Below, in pieces: positions 57,737 to 64,000 of a stretch of 64,000 bases of DNA (within the stretch, counting starts at the first letter, position 1; each line of letters starts with the position of its first letter). The notes below the pieces were generated by a model, which saw nothing but the letters and a program-made list of their open reading frames with translations, did not search any database and was not told the DNA's origin. Made by a program: the position numbers and the translations under genes. Source of the stretch: Notospermus geniculatus (lineage: Eukaryota > Nemertea > Pilidiophora > Heteronemertea > Lineidae); contig NMRB01000371.1 of NCBI GenBank assembly GCA_002633025.1, forward strand, positions 270,011-334,010, read 5' to 3'.

Positions 57737-58089
57737 CTACAGAGCCACCGGGTGTCCGTTATTGATGACGTTTCAATATTGCGGACACCTCACTATTACG
57801 GACAGCTTCCGTATTAGATTTCCTCACTTCCCATTGGCTAAAAGTAAATGTTCGATGCGGAAGTGAGCAAATCTCCCATTGGCTGAAAGTATGTTCGATA
57901 CGGAAGTCAGCAAATCTATTGAATTATCAAGTATACGGAAGTGAATACATACATGTATATATCACATGTACACATATAAAGCGCTACTCTGATTGGTGGA
58001 ATTTATGTCCACATAAAATCGGAATTTACGTTGACATAAATTCGTCCAGTTTACTTTATGTGTAGATATATTCGATTTTATGCGTACGA

Positions 58090-58755
58090 TGTACCTGTAA
58101 ATTAATTACTGTGCATAATTATTCCGCATATTGTGCAGATGTTTGGATGTCACATAACTTTTTAAATGTACAACATTTAGGACAAATGGTGAAGATTAGA
58201 TTACAAGATCAATTCATACAAAACTGGCACCGACTTATGTTAGAATCCTCAAAGGCTGCCACTTATCGCGAAACCAAGAGTAACTGGGGAATAGAACAAT
58301 ATCTTCTCTCTCTCCCATTAGGACAGCGTATTGTTTTGTGCAAATTTAGATGTTCCAACCACAAGTTACCGATTGAAATTGGTCGTTTCATAAACATTGC
58401 TAGAGAAAACAGGTTATGTACCAAATGTAATAACGGAGATATTGGAAATGAATATCACCATGTCTTAGTATGTCCATTTTTTAGGAATTTAAGGAGAAAA
58501 TATATCCCGATGTACTTCTTTACGAATCCTAACATGTTTAAATTTGTGCAGTTACTGAATTCACCCACTAATACACTGATAAGATTAGCAGACTACTTCA
58601 AAAAATCCTTTTTATTGTTATAAACACTGCCCTCTGGTTTCCTGTACTTGCTTACTCCGTTCGCTATGTATAAATAATGCTAACACTTTTGTATATTCTG
58701 TGCTCTGTATGCATTATTCAATGTTGAGCAATAAAGTGAATTGAATTGAATATAA
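58090..58755 (+). pseudogene. LINE 3' end with zinc-knuckle motif
   Basis: The frame at 58111-58623 gives LQDQFIQNWHRLM, SSKAATYRETKSNWG, FRCSNHKLPIEIGR and CTKCNNGDIGNEYHHVLVCP, the C-terminal CCHC-type motif found at the end of several invertebrate LINE ORF2 proteins. After the stop come about 100 bp and a short TGAATTGAATTGAAT tail. It is 5'-truncated and sits inside the foldback element, so that element has carried or received retroelement DNA. It may be the same family as the RT fragment at 53940. Confidence 0.8.
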
Positions 58756-60128
58756 ATAAAGTCATTCTGATTGGTCAGAATATGGAAATAAAATACGAAT
58801 ATACTCAGTAGAACCTCACTATTGCGGACACCCTTGGGACTGAGCTCAGCTGTCCGTAATAGTGAGGTGTCCGCAATATTGAAACTCCATCAATAACGGA
58901 CAACAGGTATAGCTCTGTAGGTGGTATTCATTGCTTGTGGGATCATTCTGAGGGGTCGTTGGAATGAGTTCCTGATTATCATGATCATCTGTTAATTGAC
59001 TTTCTAACTGTTTGCAAATAACTCCATCAGTTGTTGATTAAAAGTTATGAGGTAAAATTATCCTAAACAATCAGGTTAATTGATGTAATCGGCGCCTCAT
59101 ATGGATACAAAATATGAACTGTGTCCACTCTGGCCTCCCATACTCGTTCAGCACGTGATTGTAAGCAAGGCACCGATTGGATATAAAACTCGTTAAAATA
59201 AGTCGTACTGCGACTTTTAAAAGTCGCAGTACGAGTTTATAAAGTCAAACTGCGAGTTTAAAAAGTCGCAGTGCGAGTTTAAAAAGTCGCAGTGCGAGTT
59301 TATAAAGTCGCAGTGCGAGTTTAAAAAGTCGCAGTGCGAGTTTAAAAAGTCGCAGTGCGAGTTTAAAAAGTCGCAGTGCGAGTTTATAAAGTCGCAGTGC
59401 GAGTTTAAAAAGTCACAGTGCGAGTTTAAAAAGTCGCAGTGCGAGTTTAAAAAGTCGCAGTGCGAGATTAAAAGTCGCAGTGCGAGTTTATAAAGTCGCA
59501 GTGCGAGTTTATAAAGTCGCAGTGCGAGATTAAAAGTCGCAGTGCGAGATTGTGAGATTAAAAAGTCGCACTACGAGATTAAAAGTCGCAGTGCGACTTT
59601 AAAAAGTCGCAGTGCGAGATTAAAACACGCAGTGCGAGATTTAAAAAAAATAATACATGTCCCGTAACGGGCGCCGTACATTATGATACTGACACTGGAC
59701 AATAAATTCGTTGATGCCAGTATCTTGCCAAGGGTCATAAACATAGGGAAGGAACTTGTTACTAGTGCTCTAGCTGGTCTCGGAGACAAGTTATTCAAGA
59801 AACAAAAGTGTGACAGACAAAATCTCAACTTTTGATATATCAATTTCACCATGAACCAGGTATCGGAGACCGGCAATTTTCATTCCATCTTGTAGCTCAG
59901 GTCATGTTACTTGGGGGTAGGTCACATCAGGTCTGTAGCTCTTGCAGGAATAAAGTTACAGGTGTGACAGACTGAACAGACAGACACACAGACAGAGAGA
60001 CAGACAGACAGATACACACACAGACAGACACCATGACCAAACGCAATATGGTTTCCGATCTTGAGATCGGAAACCATATCTTGAGATCGGAAACCATAAT
60101 TAAAGAAAACTTCAGGGTTGATGTACAT

Positions 60129-60215
60129 CTGCGTAAGAAAAATATGTACAGAATACTTTGAGTTATGTACATGATGTACATAACTCAAAGTATTCTGCAC
60201 ATATTTTTCATTCGC
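60129..60215. repeat. Hairpin with 30-bp stem
   Basis: ATATGTACAGAATACTTTGA and its complement enclose a short TGTACATGATGTACA centre. No TSD seen. Confidence 0.6.
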
Positions 60216-60714
60216 AGTGAGGTGCTGCAATTTGAAAACTTGCGCGAACACGACCTGATGAAAATGGGGTCGTGATTTGGTCCCTGCGGGGATATAGTCA
60301 TGACACGATCACCCTCGGTAAAATGTCATGTAAAGTGCATAACTCCGGTTAGAGCGCACTATGGCTCTATTCCTCTCCGCAATCCTCGCCAGGCACATCG
60401 TTCACTTGCCTTTTCAGGCGTCGATACATCAGGTCCTCCGTCGGACCCGCTTTCCTAGGAATGCAAGTCCGCCGGACCTGCTATCCTCGGAATGTAGGCC
60501 CGCCGGACCTGCTTTCCTCGGAATGCAAGTCCGCCGGACCTGCTTTCCTCGGAATGCAAGTCCGCCTGACATGCTTTTCTAGACATACAAGTCCACAGAC
60601 CAACATTCCTCGAAATCAGAGTCCGACAGACCTACGACTAGAAATCGACGTCCAAAAGACAATGTTGTGTAATGATCGAAGATAACAAGAAAAAAACAAT
60701 TTTAAACAAAAAAC

Positions 60715-61545
60715 AGTTGCCCGACAGGGAATCGAAACCGCAGTATTGCTTAAGGGCGAGCTGTCATTGTGAATTTTCATATTGCTTCAATCCAGGCCCC
60801 TCTGAGAAAAGCAATAAAGACACCCCCAGTTGACTGTTTTTATAGTCCAATGTGATCACTGTGCTTTATAGACACAGAAAATGAGGAAAGTCCCAAGGAT
60901 TACAGCTTAATTACATTACATAATCGTAAACAAAGAAATTCACCAAACACGAAAAACAGGTACAATTTTCTTGGAGAGGAAGCATGTAAATGACACATTG
61001 AAGTGTGGCAACAATGTCACAAACCCATAGAACCTGGGTGGCGAGGGTGTCCTGGCATGCTCTTCATGTACACCATACACACTCAGTACAAAAAGGACAA
61101 CCAGGAAGTAAAATCCAAATCCAATATGGCCGCCCTGTTTTGGAAAATCTGGCAACATTCATGGAATTCACATGCCGAGTACTCTATACCTGTTGAAAAT
61201 ATTACTGTCAAAATGGGTGAACTCAATAGAAAAAACCTCGAACTTTATGATCCACGTGTCGTTTGATCCTCAAAATGGTACTATTTCGTGGGAAAGTGTA
61301 CCGATTACTAATCTTTTGTTTCAACTTATTAGCTAATTAGTGCGTTCCAAGATACATCTCATTCAATTCCTTTTGACTTATAGACCCCGCAGGTGCCTTC
61401 ATTTGCGTCATATATCATGTACTTTTATGGTATTTTGACATCTTTTATTTACAACGCCTGGCCACGTTTCAAAAATTCAAAACGTTGGCTCGCCCTTAAT
61501 GTGTAGGTCACCGAACCACTACACCACGAGTGGCCGGCTGACCGA
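60715..61545 (-). repeat. tRNA-like sequence split by a MITE
   Basis: Minus strand: CCACTCGTGGTGTAGTGG (box A) at about 61520-61537, then, after the insertion, GCGGTTTCGATTCCCTG (box B) at about 60724-60740. Joined at the TTAA site the two halves have tRNA-like spacing. Confidence 0.5.
60754..61495. mobile_element. TTAA-type MITE, 742 bp
   Basis: TTAA at 60750-60753 and 61496-61499; inverted ends GGGCGAGC. TTAA targets are used by piggyBac and Kolobok-type elements. No transposase; interior frames show no domain. Confidence 0.7.
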
Positions 61546-61768
61546 CGACCGAATATTTTAGCTATTTGAATGCATGTCCTATTAAAGAGCTATACAAATT
61601 CTATTGTGCATTTAATACAAAAGGGGAAGGACTTCGGTTACGGCGGACTTTGATTTCTGTCACTGTTGTAAAGGAAATCCAAGTCCCCTAGTAATCAGAG
61701 TCCTATACCTTTTATATAGGATTGGTAACCCAGGAACGGAAGTCCGGGTAGGACAATGGTTCCTAATA

Positions 61769-62988
61769 GAGTTGTTACCTATTCAGGACTGTCTGTGTCT
61801 TCAAACTGTCCGGCAAAATATGACGTAACATTATTCTTGAAATGGGACGCTCTGCATGGCTAGGCCCAGTGTCTGTTTTAATAAATCACCTCCTGGCAGC
61901 CTATCATCAGTTATTCAAGCTGTAGGCCTTGTGATGTAATGGGTCTCTCATTCATTTACATTGGTCTAGTTGCAACCCAACATGGAACACGCACACAGCT
62001 CTCTCAGCGCTTGCTAATGCATAATGAACTGAACCAGGGCCTGCCACAATCGAAAGGCAGTCTTGGGCTGACACTCAGACTGTCATCCCAGACAGTCATT
62101 CATGACAGTACAGGGTCTATACAATGGCCAGACTGTCACTCAGACTGTCGTAGGCCTATTGTTTCTCTTCATTGTCCTGTTAGATCATCACAGCCACATC
62201 ACTGCTTGGTTACTTACCGGGCGATTGACTTATTGAAATCAGACACAAAACATTGGGCGCTGTTTATACAATAGTGTTATGTCATATTTCTCTGGACAGT
62301 CGGATGACCAAGACAGTCCTGAATATGTAACAACTCTAGGACTGTCTGGGTCATCAGACTGTCCAGAGAAATATGGCAAGCACTATTGTATAAACAGCAC
62401 CCAATGCTGTTGTGTCTATTTCAATAAGTCACCTCCAAGCACCCGATGAGTGACCGTGCATTGATTTGGCTGTGATGAAGGCTGACTTTACATCGGATGA
62501 CACATGACATGAACATACAGGCGAACAATGGCTTCACAAAGGATTCATCCCCATGAAACTGAGTGTTCGTGCCGCGTGTCATTCGATGTAAAGACAGCCA
62601 ACAGGATAATGAATGAGTACACATAATAAGCCTACGACAGTCTGAGTTACAGTCCGGCCATGGTATAGGGCTTGTACAGTCTGGAATGACTGTCTGAGTG
62701 TCCGTCCAAGACTGTCCTTCGATTATGGCAGACCATGCGTGTTCCATTTTAGGTTACCAACAGGCCCAGAAAATCATAGGCTACATGTTTTATGAAGGTA
62801 ACTAGACCAATGTAATATGAATGACACCCATTACATCACCATATAGCTTGAATAACTGATGATAAATAGGCTGCCAGGAGGTGATTTATAGAAACGGACA
62901 CAGACACCATGGGCCTAGTTATAATAATGTTACGTCATATTTGCCGGACAGTTTGAAGACACAGTCAGTCCTGAATAGGTAACAACTC
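61769..62988. mobile_element. Large palindromic element, TA-flanked
   Basis: GAGTTGTTACCTATTCAGGA at the left and the complement at the right. Arms of about 550 bp share ACTGTC-rich segments, CACCTCCTGGCAGCC and CATTGGTCTAG. A third copy of the end lies inverted in the middle at 62315-62335 (GTCCTGAATATGTAACAACTC), so it may be two elements fused head to head. Confidence 0.75.
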
Positions 62989-63075
62989 TAGTAGGGCCCC
63001 CATTCCTAAGTAACCAAGGTCCGTGGGACCTTGGTTCCGGGCGGACCTGCATTTCATTCACACCGTCCTGAACAT

Positions 63076-63093
63076 TTGGTGCCGAAACCCGGG
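63076..63093 (+). promoter_or_regulatory. Retrotransposon primer-binding site
   Basis: TTGGTGCCGAAACCCGGG follows the LTR end CA at 63074. The shape (TGG, GCCGAAACCCGGG) is that of a tRNA-complementary primer site of Gypsy or BEL type elements. No gag follows before the next inverted repeats, so the element is truncated. Confidence 0.65.
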
Positions 63094-63150
63094 CATCTAT
63101 CAAGTACGGAGCAGGCAAAGAAGCGGAGGACCTCGGTGAAGATATGTGAC

Positions 63151-63364
63151 CCGATCTACCAAAAGTAGGCGCAAGTCGCAAACGAGGAAAGGGTTAATGG
63201 CCTTGCAACACAACAGCTGAAATGTACGTTTCTGCGGTTTGACAATAGTAGTGGACCGCTTGACTTCTTGTTTATTATCAGTAGTGGACCGCAGTGACAA
63301 TAGTTGAGTAGACTGATGACCAACGGTGATCACCTGCGACTTGCGCCTACGTTTGGCAGATCGG
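63151..63364. mobile_element. MITE with 30-bp TIR
   Basis: CCGATCTACCAAAAGTAGGC GCAAGTCGCA at the left, complement with few changes at the right. Inner direct repeats AGTAGTGGACCGC at about 63247 and 63281. TSD not clear. Confidence 0.65.
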
Positions 63365-63368
63365 TTAA

Positions 63369-63570
63369 GGGTTATGTAAAGTTACTCGAAATCTCGAATT
63401 TTTGACGCCAAAAATCTGACTAACTGCACAAAAAATTGGGGATATAAGGCTCGGGGCCCCTCAGAAACCGTCATAAGAAGGTGCCCCGAACCTTATTTTC
63501 TCAATTCAGTGTGCAGTTAGTCAGATTTTTGCGTCAAAAATTCGAGATTTCGAGTCACTTTTCATAACCC
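63369..63570. mobile_element. MITE with about 65-bp TIR
   Basis: GGGTTATG...GTTACTCGAAATCTCGAA at the left, complement at the right, including AATCTGACTAACTGCAC. Directly abuts the preceding MITE. Confidence 0.7.
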
Positions 63571-63683
63571 TGGTCACGAGTGATCTTGCGTGATCGCGAA
63601 CTTCGATCGTGGTCATTTCGTATGAGGAACTCGGCCGTGGCGGTTGGTCTCTCTCCGGGCTCTGTTCAGCGCAGTACTAGGTA

Positions 63684-63990
63684 ATATATCTTCCCTTCCT
63701 ATTTCCCGTGAATTTCAGCTCATCGTGTGGTGCGAGAGCAAAGGCATGGTGGTCATGCCTAGAGGTGATATTAATGCTCTTCGTGTGGTACGAGAGCAAA
63801 TGCATGGTGGTCATGCCGGCATGGTGGTCATGCCAAAAGGTGATATTGTTACTACTCGTGTGGTGCGAGAGCCAATGGCATGGTGGCCATGGATTGACGG
63901 ATTGCGAGGGCTATATAGAGGTCACATTAAAATGTTATATGGCCGAGGAAGGGATGACATATGGCCGAGGAAGGGACGACATATTTATTT
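63684..63990 (+). repeat. CATGGTGGTCATGCC family, second site
   Basis: Leader TATCTTCCCTTCCTATTTCC and four spaced CATGGTGGTCATGCC cores, as at 6665-6884. The window ends inside or just after it (GGCCGAGGAAGGGACGACAT repeated twice at 63943-63980). Confidence 0.65.
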
Positions 63991-64000
63991 AAAGTTCACT

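Larger units (their letters stand above)
56049..59678. mobile_element. Foldback element with 21-bp satellite arms, 6-bp TSD
   Basis: Ends TACGGCGCCCGTTACGGG and its exact complement; CATTAT directly outside both (56043-56048, 59679-59684). Copy 1 of the host element has the single CATTAT empty site (complement near 41250). The arms consist of a 21-bp tandem unit (CTCGCACTGCGACTTTATAAA and variants): left 56090-57020, right 59193-59640. Further inverted sequence follows inward, to about 57805 on the left and 58800 on the right. The interior holds a LINE 3' fragment but no transposase. A 6-bp TSD is unusual; I cannot assign a superfamily. Confidence 0.85.
55499..60097 (-). mobile_element. Helentron/Pearl-like element, copy 2 (interrupted)
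   Basis: Minus-strand copy of the element at 40861-42049. Its 3' end with the hairpin is at 55499 (CAAGAG...GACATCGAAGCGATGTC) and its 5' palindrome is at 60045-60097, with a GACA microsatellite at 59975-60028. It has one 270-bp core unit where copy 1 has two. The flanks are again T-rich (AA on this strand), as expected for T-T insertion. The foldback element at 56049-59678 splits it. The 5' palindrome is duplicated (second half repeated at 60078-60097). Confidence 0.75.
60437..63074 (+). repeat. LTR of a retrotransposon, interrupted
   Basis: Tandem 31-33 bp units (GGACCTGCTTTCCTCGGAAT GCAAGTCCGCC) at 60437-60600 grade into diverged units up to 60660. They resume at 61670-61766 and 62993-63045, before the LTR end CACACCGTCCTGAACA at 63074, which is followed by a primer-binding site. 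The gaps are filled by a TTAA MITE and a palindromic element. The LTR start is not clear. Confidence 0.5.

Overview
Eukaryotic animal DNA, most likely from a marine invertebrate; the species cannot be fixed from the sequence. There are no bacterial-style operons, Shine-Dalgarno sites or dense ORFs. There are intron-type splice signals, BEL/Pao and LINE retroelement proteins, tRNA-derived SINE-like units, many inverted-repeat DNA elements (MITEs), microsatellites and assembly gaps (n). The window is a gene-poor graveyard of nested transposable elements. Only two weak host-gene signals appear: a possible signal-peptide exon near 27.6 kb, and a PAN/Apple-like cysteine-rich exon present twice (44.3 and 50.9 kb).

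Layout. 0-4.3 kb: AACGTTGG-type repeats broken by three inverted-repeat elements with readable target-site duplications (TSDs), then a 5'-truncated CR1/L2-like LINE tail. 4.3-25.9 kb: one very large, broken BEL/Pao LTR retrotransposon. Its LTRs begin TG, end CA and are bounded on both outer sides by the same 5 bp, AAACA. Inside, gag is partly duplicated around a terminal-inverted-repeat (TIR) element, pol carries several lesions, and about 11.6 kb of foreign DNA separates two overlapping copies of the pol 3' end. That foreign DNA ends in a 3.8 kb inverted repeat whose arms and spacer carry decayed coding sequence of an unrecognised multicopy family.

25.9-39.9 kb: a second BEL/Pao gag fragment (minus strand), a 145-bp tandem repeat interrupted by a retrocopy with poly-A tail and 15-bp TSD, the signal-peptide exon candidate, SINE units with a conserved hairpin, several MITEs (one of only 67 bp with an 8-bp TSD) and a mariner-like element with another MITE nested in it.

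40.0-53.7 kb: a tandem segmental duplication. Copy A (about 7.4 kb) and copy B (about 5.7 kb) are nearly identical and contain the PAN-like exon and a tRNA-like unit. Copy B preserves the empty site of a 1,189-bp Helentron/Pearl-like element present in copy A.

53.7-64 kb: a LINE reverse-transcriptase fragment; a second, inverted copy of the Helentron-like element, itself split by a 3.6 kb foldback element whose ends are long arrays of a 21-bp repeat (6-bp TSD CATTAT), which in turn holds three MITEs and a LINE 3' tail; then an LTR with a primer-binding site at 63.08 kb, interrupted by a TTAA-type MITE and a 1.2 kb palindromic element. The presence/absence pairs give a relative order of insertion for many of these elements.
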